Assembly (NCBI GenBank): GCA_051649785.1
Contig: JBOFHT010000026.1
Location: forward strand, 1 to 22,275
Direction of reading: 5' to 3'
From: JBOFHT01 sp051649785
GTDB taxonomy: Archaea > Methanobacteriota > Methanobacteria > Methanobacteriales > Methanobacteriaceae
Length of the DNA: 22,275 nt
In this document: piece by piece, positions 15,341 to 22,275 of the stretch
Numbering within the stretch: position 1 is the stretch's first letter
Layout: every line of letters starts with the position of its first letter
The notes under the pieces: model-generated
Seen by the model: the letters and a program-made list of their open reading frames with translations, nothing else
Database searches by the model: none
Told to the model about the DNA's origin: nothing
Made by a program: the position numbers and the translations under genes

Positions 15341-15505
15341 TTAGTAACTTTTTAATAGTTTTTTATCATGCTCTATCCCTTTTTTTAGATATTCTTCTAA
15401 TAAAGCACTTTGTGTTTTGTCTAACTTGGTTGCCATTATTTTTAAATCTTTCATTAATTTATTATCTAAGCTTAAACTTGTTTTTTTCTTAATCATATTT
15501 ATCAT
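15341..15505 (-). CDS. Small RHH (CopG-like) protein, 54 residues
   Basis: On the minus strand, 19 nt upstream of the vapB gene, lies a short ORF: MINMIKKKTSLSLDNKLMKDLK..., continuing to LDKTQSALLEEYLKKGIEHDKKLLKSY. It has the strand-helix-turn-helix pattern of RHH proteins (TSLSLDNKLMKDLKIMATKLDKTQSALLEEYLKKG). It may start at 15505 or at the second ATG (15496), with AAAGGTT upstream. It is probably the first gene of an operon with vapBC, as an extra autoregulator or an orphan antitoxin. It was found by reading the reverse complement and has no direct family match that I can name. Confidence 0.72.
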   Translation of the reverse strand: MINMIKKKTSLSLDNKLMKDLKIMATKLDKTQSALLEEYLKKGIEHDKKLLKSY

Positions 15506-15748
15506 AACCTTTAGTTTATAATAAGTATTATTTACTATATAATTATTTTGGTATTTTGGTAAATATATTTAAATTTAAGCTATTATTATCGATATTCTAT
15601 AACTCTTGTTGCTATGTTTTTACAATAATTTAAGCTAATATAACCAATTCAATTCATATTCATTAAATTATTAATCATTGAATTAATTATATTGACTTAA
15701 ATCATTATGCAACAGTATAGTAGTAAGGACATATATATTCCATTTAAC

Positions 15749-16735
15749 CTAATTATCTTTTCTTTCTCGTATTAACTTTAAAAACTCTGATGCCTCTGTC
15801 ATTTCTTTGATTTCCCAGCTATTTATTATTGGAATCCCATCTAAACTGTCTTTAAACTTTTTATTATCAATAATGAATGCGGATTCTGATCCTGTAATAA
15901 GTGAAATATCTTTTAAACTAACTGCCATTGTTTTTAGTTTCTTTTCATTTCTATTTTGTTCTAAATTAGTTATTACTGCTGTATTATCTTGATTTTTTGG
16001 TATTTGGGGTATTGGGTTATTTATATTTAATTTAGTCAATGCATCAAATGGTGTTTTTTTAGTAGAAATTACCCCATATCCTAAATTAGTTAATGTTTCT
16101 GTACTTTGTTCAATGTTTACTGTATTAGGAGTATTAATAGTATCATCTATCTTGGGAACTTTTAAAATATTAATATCTAATGTAATTTTCATATTTAATA
16201 TCTCTTCTAAGATAATAGCTGTTTCAGGATTTGATTTTACTAATCCATTTTCATATTTATATATTGTTTCTCTTGAAACATGAGCTAAATCTGCTAAATC
16301 TTTTAAAGAAAGGTTGTATTCATCTCTGTATTCTTTTAATAGGGGACCATTAACTTTAACATAATACCCCCCTCTATCGGCTATTATTTCAGGATACTCT
16401 CCATAAAGTATCATATTAGTTAGTGTTTCTACCCCTATTACTGGTAATCCCTGCCTTTCATAAACAACATCTTCTTCTAGCTTTTCATCTTTTGATTTTA
16501 ATCCTACTATTACAGGCGAAGCTAAAAATGTATGAGCTACTTTTTTTATCTCTTGAACATTTTCTTTATTAATACTATCAATATTAACAAATACTTTTAA
16601 CAATAACAACAACAACTTTTTACGTGCCGCCATATCAAAACAGCTTCTTTCATAAATATTTGAGGTTTCAAAACCTTGATTAAGTAATATTTGACTTATT
16701 TGTTGGATAAGTTGAAGCCTATTTTGGGTAATCAT
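15749..16735 (-). CDS. Conserved archaeal HTH (XRE-type) transcriptional regulator
   Basis: A 328-residue protein of the archaeal 'putative HTH-type transcriptional regulatory protein' family, conserved in methanogens. The N-terminal domain (about 1-125) contains VFVNIDSINKENVQEIKKVAHTFLASPVIVGLKSKDEKLEEDVVYERQGLPVIGVETL, which resembles a nuclease-like fold without obvious function. A Cro/CI helix-turn-helix follows at about 134-158 (YNLSLKDLADLAHVSRETIYKYENG). The C-terminal part has an Asn/Thr/Ile-rich linker (about 195-260) and a final helical domain (MAVSLKDISLITGSESAFIIDNKKF...). It probably controls its own or nearby genes. The large upstream gap contains repeated TTAAGTTGACA sites that could be its operators, which is inference. 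Confidence 0.85.
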   Translation of the reverse strand: MITQNRLQLIQQISQILLNQGFETSNIYERSCFDMAARKKLLLLLLKVFVNIDSINKENVQEIKKVAHTFLASPVIVGLKSKDEKLEEDVVYERQGLPVIGVETLTNMILYGEYPEIIADRGGYYVKVNGPLLKEYRDEYNLSLKDLADLAHVSRETIYKYENGLVKSNPETAIILEEILNMKITLDINILKVPKIDDTINTPNTVNIEQSTETLTNLGYGVISTKKTPFDALTKLNINNPIPQIPKNQDNTAVITNLEQNRNEKKLKTMAVSLKDISLITGSESAFIIDNKKFKDSLDGIPIINSWEIKEMTEASEFLKLIRERKDN

Positions 16736-16892
16736 AATTAATGCCTGTTTAATATTTCTATTAATGATATTTTATATTATAAATAAATATTTAATGGCTA
16801 ATAACTTTAATAATATTCTATATAATGTTTATATTTATTAAGTTAATAAGGTATATTCATTAGTTTTATTATTTATTAAATTTAGTCACTTC

Positions 16893-17058
16893 TGTCAATT
16901 TAAGGATTTTTTAAAGTAAATTTTTATAAAAATTCAAAAAATTATTTAGAATCTTTATAAGTAATTTATTAAATTTATTTAAGATTTAGTATTTAATTGC
17001 TTAAGTTGACAGCGTTGAAATTTAGTTAAAGTTTATTATTTATTCGATTAAGTTGACA
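16893..17058. promoter_or_regulatory. Operator-like repeats TTAAGTTGACA (x2) and inverted TTAAATTGACA
   Basis: TTAAGTTGACA occurs at 17001-17011 and 17048-17058, 47 nt apart, each preceded by similar TTTA(G/T)TATTTA sequence. The reverse complement of TTAAATTGACA lies at 16893-16903 (TGTCAATTTAA). The arrangement resembles binding sites for a regulator, possibly the divergent HTH protein, but they could also be duplicated leader sequence. Confidence 0.55.
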
Positions 17059-17226
17059 AGTTAATAGTAGTTATTGGTATAATTTAAATAGATATATTAA
17101 TATAATCTATTATAATGATTAGTATTAGTGAGATAAAGCAATAAACAAGATTGATGATAGTTATAATTAAAAGATATATTTATTAATATATTATTACAAG
17201 TTATTAAATATTACTATTGTATTTTA

Positions 17227-17234
17227 AAGGTGAT
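17227..17234 (+). promoter_or_regulatory. Shine-Dalgarno AAAGGTGA placing the tiaS start at AUU
   Basis: AAAGGTGA is followed by TTTT... ATT AAG GTT, the same layout as nadX (GTGATTTT then ATG). The ATT sits where ATG is expected. TTG 17217 is 10 nt upstream of the site and cannot use it. Confidence 0.6.
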
Positions 17235-17237
17235 TTT

Positions 17238-18542
17238 ATTAAGGTTTTACATATTGGAATTGATGATACAGACTCTCCAAATGGGATGTGTACTACGTAT
17301 TTAGCTTCAGAGATTATTAATGAGCTAAAATTAAATAATTTTGAAGTAATTGATTTCCCACGTCTTATTCGACTTAATCCTTTTGCTAAATTTAAAACAA
17401 GAGGTAACGGTGCAGTTCATATTAAAGTAGCCATTAACATTAATAACATGGAAAAAATTAAAAATATTGTCATTAATGCTGTTAATAACCTTTCTGAACT
17501 TGATAATGATAATACTAATCCTGGAATTGTCTTTTTTGAAGATACTTTAGATAGTGATGTTTCTAATAAGATGCATAGCTATGCTATTAAAGCAATTAAC
17601 TCTATTATAACAATATCTGAAGCTAAATCATTTGCTGAAGAAATTGGAGCTGAAATTTACCCGATTAAAAAAGGTAGGGGGATTATTGGAGCACTTGCAG
17701 CCATTGGAATTCAATTAGATGATAAAACTTATGAACTACTTAGTTATAGGATTCCTGAAAATTATGGTATAAACCGTAGTATTGACTTTGATTCTGTTGT
17801 TAAAATGGATAATTTAACTGGTAAAGGTACTTTTGAAAATATTGATAATGGTTATTTAGCTATTGAGCCTCACACTCCTTGTCCTATTTTATATGGTATT
17901 CGTGGTGAATCTGGTAAAATTTTAATGGAAGCTAAAAGAATTGTTAAAGTTAATGAACCAGTTGATTCTTACTGTATTTTTGAAACTAACCAACATACTG
18001 ATATTCATATTCAAAATATGGGTAAAATAGCTGATATGGAACAAAATTCATGTTATTGTGTTATGGGAACAGTTAAAGACAATCCTAGAGTTATTAAAGG
18101 AGGACATATTTTCTTTACATTAAGTGATAGTAGTGGTGAGATTGAATGTGGTGCTTATGAACCAACAAAGGATTTTCGTAAAATTACTAAAGAACTAGTT
18201 CCCGGAGATATTTTAAATGTTTACGGAGGCATTGGCAAAAATAATACTCTTAATATTGAGAAATTTAATATTCTCCAGCTAGCTGATAAATTTGATTATG
18301 AAAATCCTATTTGTGAGTGTGGTAAACGTATGACTTCTGCAGGTAGAAATAAAGGTTTTAAATGTGCTAAATGTGGTAATCGTTTACGTGATGCTAATAA
18401 AATAGCTAAAAAAGTTCCAAGAGTTCTTGAGGAAAAATTCTATGAAACTCCTATTTCTGCCCGTAGACATCTTGCTAAGCCACTTGTACGCTTTAAAGAA
18501 GATGAATTAAGTAATAAATGTAATTTTAGTAATTCAAGTTAG
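17238..18542 (+). CDS. tiaS: tRNA(Ile2) agmatidine synthetase TiaS, apparent AUU start
   Basis: TiaS attaches agmatine to C34 of tRNA-Ile(CAU), with ATP hydrolysis, so that the tRNA reads AUA instead of AUG. Signatures: HIGIDDTDSPNGMCTTYL at the N-terminus, PRLIRLNPFAKFKTRGNGAV, GRGIIGALAAIG, an OB-fold (about 275-350) and a C-terminal zinc ribbon with C359, C361, C376 and C379. Family members begin a few residues before IGIDDTDS, here at KVLHIGIDDTDS. At that point the codon is ATT (17238), four nt after AAAGGTGA (17227-17234). The only canonical in-frame candidate is TTG 17217, upstream of and overlapping that ribosome site region. An AUU start therefore fits best, giving 434 residues. The MmgE/PrpD gene follows 30 nt downstream. 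Confidence 0.93.
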   Translation: MKVLHIGIDDTDSPNGMCTTYLASEIINELKLNNFEVIDFPRLIRLNPFAKFKTRGNGAVHIKVAININNMEKIKNIVINAVNNLSELDNDNTNPGIVFFEDTLDSDVSNKMHSYAIKAINSIITISEAKSFAEEIGAEIYPIKKGRGIIGALAAIGIQLDDKTYELLSYRIPENYGINRSIDFDSVVKMDNLTGKGTFENIDNGYLAIEPHTPCPILYGIRGESGKILMEAKRIVKVNEPVDSYCIFETNQHTDIHIQNMGKIADMEQNSCYCVMGTVKDNPRVIKGGHIFFTLSDSSGEIECGAYEPTKDFRKITKELVPGDILNVYGGIGKNNTLNIEKFNILQLADKFDYENPICECGKRMTSAGRNKGFKCAKCGNRLRDANKIAKKVPRVLEEKFYETPISARRHLAKPLVRFKEDELSNKCNFSNSS

Positions 18543-18572
18543 ATAATAACTGTTCATTGTGTTTTGATTTTT

Positions 18573-20330
18573 ATGACTAATTCATTAAGTAAAGAAATAG
18601 CTAAATTTGTTTATAATTTAAACTATGATAATATCGATTCTAATACAATAGCTAAAGCTAAGCTAGCTTTTTTAGATTATTTAGCTGTTACTTTAAGAGG
18701 TTCTAGTTCTAAAAGTTCCCAAATAGTTATTAAAACATTTAATGATATTGGTAATATTTCTACTTTAAATCAAGATAATTCTCATAAATCTTCTATTATT
18801 GGACACAATAATGCTACTGGTAAGAATAGTGTTCTTAAAAGTGATATTATCACAGCAGGATTTATTAATGGAATTTCTGCCCATGCTCTTGATTTAGATG
18901 ATGGTCATAGTTTAGCTAAAATTCATAGTGGGTCTGTGGTATTTTCAGCGGCTCTAAGTGTAGCTGAAGCTTATAATTCTAATGGTAAATCTTTTTTAGA
19001 GGCTGTTATTGGTGCTTATGATGTAGCTATATCTATTGGAATGGCTATTAATCCTCAACATAGGAATCAAGGTTTCCATACAACTGGAACAGTTGGGGTA
19101 ATTGCTTCAGCAGTTGTTAGTTCTAAATTATTAGGATTAGATAAAAATCAGATTATTTCAGCTATTGGTTTGGCAGGAACTAACTCTTCAGGCATTCTTG
19201 AGTCTAATCATAGTGGGGTAATGGGTAAACACCTGCATGTTGCTAATGCAGTTCGTAATGGTATTAATGCTGCTCTTTTGGCTAAAAATGGATTTACTGG
19301 TTCTCCTTCTATTATTGATGGTAATCAAGGTATTATGTCTGCTATGGTTAATGTTAATGATGTTAATTTTGATACAAATAGCTTAAACCAAGATATTATA
19401 TTTAATATGGGTAATTTTAGCATTAATGATATTTATGTTAAAAAATATCCAGTTTGCAGACATTTACATAGTTCTATTGATGCAACTTTAACTATTTTGG
19501 ATAATATTAATAAAGATAAGCAAACAAGCAATAATATTAATAAGAATAATATCCATACTATTATTAAGGATAATAAAGATAATACTAATATTGGCTCAAG
19601 CAATATTAATAATCTTAATATTGCTAAAGTTAATAATCTCAATGTTGCTAATCATATTAAATCAATTAATATTAACACTTATAAAATAGCCTGCGAGCAT
19701 AATAATTACTATCCTACGTCACTTGAAGATTTACGTCAGAGTTTGCCTTATGCAGTAGCTATAACTATTGTTTTTGGTGACTTAACTGAAGATATAATTT
19801 CTAATTATTTTGACAATTATATTCAAGTTTCTAATAATACTACTACTAACACTACTAATACTACTAGTACTACTGATAATAAGTTTAATATTAATCTTAA
19901 TAATCCTAATAATTCTAATACTAATGATAACACTGTTAATGACATTGACAATGTTTATAATGTAATTAATTTAGCAAATAAAATATCTATTAATCTTAAT
20001 GCTGATTTTGAGAATATTGGAGAAAATATCAGACCTAGTACTGTTGAAATTACTCTTGCTAATAATATTAATGATTATTATAGTGAGAACAATATTAATA
20101 ATATTAATAACATTGATAGTATTAATTATGCTAATACTAATAATTATAAGGATTTATGCTTATCTAAGACAGTTAATGTTCCATATGGAGAAGGTGAAAA
20201 TCCTTTATTATTGGAAGATATTTTAGATAAATTTAAATCTCTTAATTCTGACTTTGATATTTCTAATCTAGATTTAATAAATAATATTGAATTATATAAA
20301 ATTAATGACTTTTTAAAGAATATATTATAA
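18573..20330 (+). CDS. MmgE/PrpD family protein with several Asn-rich insertions
   Basis: A 585-residue member of the MmgE/PrpD superfamily (2-methylcitrate dehydratase, cis-aconitate decarboxylase, iminodisuccinate epimerase). The N-terminal helical domain is clear: AKLAFLDYLAVTLRG, FINGISAHALDLDDGHSLAKIHSGSVV, NQGFHTTGTVGVIASAVVSSKLLGL, and ... VMGKHLHVANAVRNGINAALLAKNGFTG; then KKYPVCRHLHSSIDA. At about 450 residues the family is usually shorter. The excess lies in three Asn/Thr/Ile-rich stretches at about residues 309-365, 417-465 and 496-525, all encoded by imperfect AAT/AAC triplets in the C-terminal half. The enzyme core blocks between them (CEHNNYYPTSLEDLRQSLPYAVA, IRPSTVEITLAN, VNVPYGEGENPLL) remain, so the gene appears intact. 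The substrate is unknown. ATG 18573 is preferred over TTG 18564. Confidence 0.85.
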   Translation: MTNSLSKEIAKFVYNLNYDNIDSNTIAKAKLAFLDYLAVTLRGSSSKSSQIVIKTFNDIGNISTLNQDNSHKSSIIGHNNATGKNSVLKSDIITAGFINGISAHALDLDDGHSLAKIHSGSVVFSAALSVAEAYNSNGKSFLEAVIGAYDVAISIGMAINPQHRNQGFHTTGTVGVIASAVVSSKLLGLDKNQIISAIGLAGTNSSGILESNHSGVMGKHLHVANAVRNGINAALLAKNGFTGSPSIIDGNQGIMSAMVNVNDVNFDTNSLNQDIIFNMGNFSINDIYVKKYPVCRHLHSSIDATLTILDNINKDKQTSNNINKNNIHTIIKDNKDNTNIGSSNINNLNIAKVNNLNVANHIKSININTYKIACEHNNYYPTSLEDLRQSLPYAVAITIVFGDLTEDIISNYFDNYIQVSNNTTTNTTNTTSTTDNKFNINLNNPNNSNTNDNTVNDIDNVYNVINLANKISINLNADFENIGENIRPSTVEITLANNINDYYSENNINNINNIDSINYANTNNYKDLCLSKTVNVPYGEGENPLLLEDILDKFKSLNSDFDISNLDLINNIELYKINDFLKNIL

Positions 20331-20549
20331 AATATATTTTTAACAATACATTTTTAACTTTTATGATGCCAACTAGTTACTTATTCTTATGGCAAAGTAT
20401 ATATGTAGTAATTAAGTAATATATTAAAGAACAATAAATACTGGAATATAATTAAGATATATAATAAAGTTTGCACTTTTAAACTTATACATAAAATCGT
20501 AAATATTTATTGTAATATTTATTGTAATAATAGATTTTGGAGGTGAATT
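20331..20549. other. Leader region of the small basic protein gene
   Basis: A 219-nt AT-rich gap with a TATA-like TATATAATAA near 20457-20467 and a perfect 12-bp tandem repeat (20504-20527) just upstream of the GGAGGTGA ribosome site. No other gene was seen. Confidence 0.5.
20504..20527 (+). repeat. Perfect tandem repeat TATTTATTGTAA x2
   Basis: Two adjacent exact copies (20504-20515 and 20516-20527) lie between the likely TATA box and the Shine-Dalgarno of the 30-residue gene, that is, in its probable 5' leader. Confidence 0.7.
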
Positions 20550-20642
20550 ATGTCAAAAATCAAAGGAACTAAAAGAAGAACTCGTCAAAAACCAGGATAT
20601 AGAAAAATAGGTAGTAAAAGAGGAAGAGGTGTAAAACATTAA
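20550..20642 (+). CDS. Very small, highly basic protein (30 residues)
   Basis: Starting MSKIKGTKRRTRQKPGYRK and ending IGSKRGRGVKH, this ORF has about half its residues as Lys/Arg and almost no acidic ones. It is preceded by TTTTGGAGGTGAATT, the strongest Shine-Dalgarno in the window, and has its own long leader and a likely TATA box, so it is very probably expressed. Its make-up is like tiny ribosomal proteins (bacterial bTHX, archaeal/eukaryal eL41) but the sequence is not one I recognise. An RNA- or ribosome-binding role is inference. It stands alone between the PrpD-like and TIM-barrel genes. Confidence 0.75.
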   Translation: MSKIKGTKRRTRQKPGYRKIGSKRGRGVKH

Positions 20643-20930
20643 TTGTTTTCATTAATTCTTTTTATACTTTTTATACTTTTTTATAACTCGTCATATAACT
20701 TTATTTTATTTTTAAACAATTATCATATTAATATTAATTATTATTATTATACTAGTTATTTGTGATAATAGATGAATTAGGGTATTATTATTATTATTAT
20801 TATCCATATTTTTATCAAAATCACTATATTTTCTAATTTATATTTCATATTTATAAATATTCTATTTTTAATATTTATATTTTCAATATTTATTTTATCA
20901 TTATTTAACTTATATATCAAGGTCATTATA
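20643..20930. other. AT-rich gap with ATT microsatellite
   Basis: This 288-nt spacer contains an imperfect ATT/TTA repeat at about 20739-20805, including a run of seven ATT/TTA units. No gene was seen; the antisense ORF here is low-complexity and not supported. The start of the next gene is preceded by AAGGT. Confidence 0.5.
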
Positions 20931-21884
20931 ATGAAGGATACTAAAGACTTTTTAGCTAAAATTGGCATTAATGATAGTGTTAATCATAGTATGGACTATG
21001 TTAACAATGTTAGTAATCATAAAAATACTAAAAATACTTTTGATACAGCTAATAATAATATATCTAATAACATTAGTAGAACTTTCTCAGATGGTGGTCA
21101 TTATCGTTTTGAAATTCCCGGAATTCAAAATCCTACTGCCCTTGAATGTGTTATTTCTGCATGTGATGATTATGAGTTAGATATTCATAGGGTAACTCAG
21201 ACAAAAGGGATTATGCTTTTAGATGACTGTGAAATAGAAGCTATGGTTGATTTAGCTAAATCAAATTCATTGGAACTTTTTTTAAGTGTTGGGCCACGTG
21301 CTACTTATGATACTAGTGCTTCTGCTCAAACAAAGGAAGGATCTAAAATGGGGTATCGTCTTCGTGGCTATGATAACATAGTTTATGCAATTGAGGATGT
21401 TAAAAGAGCGGTGGCATTAGGAGTTCGAGGAATATTATTATATGATGAAGGGCTTTTATTTGTCCTTAATAAAATGAGAATGGAGGGTGAACTTCCAAAA
21501 GACATTCATTTTAAAGTTTCTGCCCATATGGGTCATGGAAATCCTGCTTCAGCTTTAATGCTACAGGAACTTGGTGCAAATTCTATTAATCCCGTTCGTG
21601 ATCTTCAAATAAATATGCTTTCAAGTTTGCGTCAAACTATTTCTATTCCTCTGGATATTCATACTGAGAATCCTAAATCCTCTGGTGGTTTTATTCGTCA
21701 CTATGAAGTCCCAGATATAATTAAAGTAGCATCTCCTGTTTATTTAAAAACTGGTGGATCTGTAGCTAAAAGTCATAACTGGAACACAAGTGATATTGAA
21801 GCTAAACAACGCGTTAAACAGGTTCATCTTGTTAATTCCATAATTGAAAGATATTGTGATGGTATTAAAGCTTCTAAAAAATAA
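20931..21884 (+). CDS. TIM-barrel protein, U32 peptidase-like family
   Basis: A 317-residue protein. After an Asn-rich N-terminal extension (about residues 15-52) comes the conserved domain: YRFEIPGIQNPTALECVISACDDYELDIHRVTQTKGIMLL, LSVGPRATYDTSASAQTKEGSKMGYRLRGYDNIVYAIEDVKRAVALGVRGILLYDEGLL, HFKVSAHMGHGNPASALMLQELGANSINPVRDL, and IHTENPKSSGGFIRHYEVPDIIKVASPVYLK. Proteins of this kind occur in Firmicutes and methanogens and are usually annotated as U32-like peptidases. The classical U32 Cys-containing signature is not seen, so peptidase activity is doubtful. A beta/alpha barrel enzyme is the safer call. ATG 20931 follows AAGGT. The fumarase gene starts 160 nt downstream. Confidence 0.75.
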   Translation: MKDTKDFLAKIGINDSVNHSMDYVNNVSNHKNTKNTFDTANNNISNNISRTFSDGGHYRFEIPGIQNPTALECVISACDDYELDIHRVTQTKGIMLLDDCEIEAMVDLAKSNSLELFLSVGPRATYDTSASAQTKEGSKMGYRLRGYDNIVYAIEDVKRAVALGVRGILLYDEGLLFVLNKMRMEGELPKDIHFKVSAHMGHGNPASALMLQELGANSINPVRDLQINMLSSLRQTISIPLDIHTENPKSSGGFIRHYEVPDIIKVASPVYLKTGGSVAKSHNWNTSDIEAKQRVKQVHLVNSIIERYCDGIKASKK

Positions 21885-21991
21885 ACTAAAATTTTTACTA
21901 TTATATTTCACTTTATTTTATTTATACAATTATTGCAGTTATTAGTTATGTAATTATTTTTTTATGTATTTAATAGGTTAATGTTTAATTG

Positions 21992-22007
21992 ACACCTAAT
22001 TTGGTGT
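21992..22007. other. Short inverted repeat ACACC-TAATTT-GGTGT
   Basis: A 5-bp stem with a 6-nt loop lies 36 nt before the fumarase start. It could be a small hairpin in the fumarase leader or an operator half-site pair. It is too short to call a riboswitch. Confidence 0.35.
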
Positions 22008-22043
22008 TAGCTCTTAATAAATAACCTCATAACTTGTGAAATT

Positions 22044-22275
22044 ATGAATATTATTAAAAAAACTCAAGATGCTGTTATTAGTGGCAGTACTAGTTATTCT
22101 AGAGATAAATTAAATTTAATTAGTTCTGCAATTGATAAAGAATATTCTCAGGGTAATGATAACGCTGTCTTTATTTTAAAGCTTATTTTAGAAAATGCAA
22201 AAATTGCAAATACTGAAAAACGCCCTCTTTGTGATGATACGGGTATTCCCCATATTATTATTGAAATTGGTAACG
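22044..22275 (+). CDS. Class I fumarate hydratase alpha subunit (N-terminal part), cut by window edge
   Basis: The first 77 codons are visible. The end reads EKRPLCDDTGIPHIIIEIG, the hallmark of the class I (Fe-S) fumarase / tartrate dehydratase alpha subunit; C63 in PLCDDTG is the first [4Fe-4S] ligand. In methanogens a two-subunit fumarase interconverts malate and fumarate in the incomplete reductive citric acid cycle. TTGTGAAATT precedes the ATG at normal spacing. The call of fumarase over tartrate dehydratase rests on organism context. Confidence 0.85.
   Translation, partial: MNIIKKTQDAVISGSTSYSRDKLNLISSAIDKEYSQGNDNAVFILKLILENAKIANTEKRPLCDDTGIPHIIIEIGN

Larger units (their letters stand above)
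16736..17237. other. Long divergent intergenic region with repeated sites
   Basis: About 500 nt between the divergent HTH gene and tiaS, with no ORF and no tRNA-like fold that I can see. It holds three related 11-mers (TTAAGTTGACA twice, plus an inverted TTAAATTGACA; listed separately) and strongly AT-rich sequence. It ends with the AAAGGTGA ribosome site of tiaS. Confidence 0.6.

Noticed and set aside
11805..15505. Complete mobile element or provirus spanning the accessory block
   Set aside because: No integrase, transposase, flanking tRNA or attachment-site duplication was found. Foreign origin is suggested only by gene types and codon use.
16736..17237. Possible tRNA or structured RNA gene in the large gap before tiaS
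   Set aside because: No GC-rich stems, TPsiC-like GTTCGA motif or long hairpins seen by eye; methanogen structured RNAs usually stand out as GC-rich islands.
20739..20805. ATT/TTA run as a possible CRISPR or functional repeat array
   Set aside because: Simple imperfect trinucleotide repeat with no spacer structure.
20777..20968. Minus-strand ORF of 63 codons, Ile/Asn-rich
   Set aside because: Low-complexity ATT/AAT sequence in an intergenic gap with no ribosome site. It overlaps the start of the TIM-barrel gene.

Overview
The window looks like the chromosome of a very AT-rich methanogenic archaeon, most likely Methanobrevibacter or a close relative in the Methanobacteriales. I infer this from the gene families: agmatidine synthetase TiaS, a Thg1-like tRNA 5' polymerase, a class III (QxSxExxxL) pilin with a TadC/GspF-type membrane protein, a CofA-like lactaldehyde dehydrogenase, aspartate dehydrogenase NadX, a JAMM desampylase-type protein and a class I fumarase. 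Shine-Dalgarno sites are mostly of the GGTGA/GGAGG type, intergenic DNA is A/T-dominated, and T-ending codons prevail. No rRNA, tRNA, IS element or CRISPR array was seen. Species assignment is inference.

Layout. 1-2295: 3' part of an M24 peptidase, then a TadC-like pilus membrane protein and a class III pilin. 2342-4567: aldehyde dehydrogenase, convergent with a tRNA-binding-domain protein. 4883-8427: PRC-barrel protein, nadX, Thg1-like enzyme, JAMM metalloprotease and GNAT acetyltransferase, all on the plus strand. 8543-10114 (minus): serA. 10115-10520: AT-rich spacer with a tandem duplication of about 95 bp. 10521-11783: YbjQ-family protein followed in the same frame by an uncharacterised protein with no normal start codon. 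11805-15505: an accessory-looking block containing a DUF4062-GHKL ATPase-wHTH protein, a tiny ribbon-helix-helix (RHH) protein with repeated operator-like sites, an E2/CAT-fold acyltransferase homologue lacking the catalytic His, and a VapBC pair with an extra RHH gene. 15749-16735 (minus): conserved archaeal HTH regulator. 17238-20330: tiaS and an MmgE/PrpD-family protein. 20550-20642: a 30-residue, extremely basic protein with a strong ribosome binding site. 20931-22275: a TIM-barrel U32-like protein and the start of the fumarase alpha subunit.

Two genome-style features stand out. First, several genes have a good Shine-Dalgarno followed at the normal distance not by AUG but by AUA or AUU: the TadC-like gene (ATA, 906), the unknown gene after ybjQ (ATA, 10938), tiaS (ATT, 17238) and possibly the pilin (ATT, 2101). 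An ATG-only gene caller would truncate these genes. Second, five conserved enzymes carry long Asn-rich insertions encoded by imperfect AAT/AAC repeats, and similar triplet-like tracts lie in some intergenic regions. This suggests ongoing triplet-repeat expansion.

Most conserved genes are housekeeping (NAD, serine, F420-related, tRNA maturation). The accessory block is the best place to look for defence or mobile-element biology.
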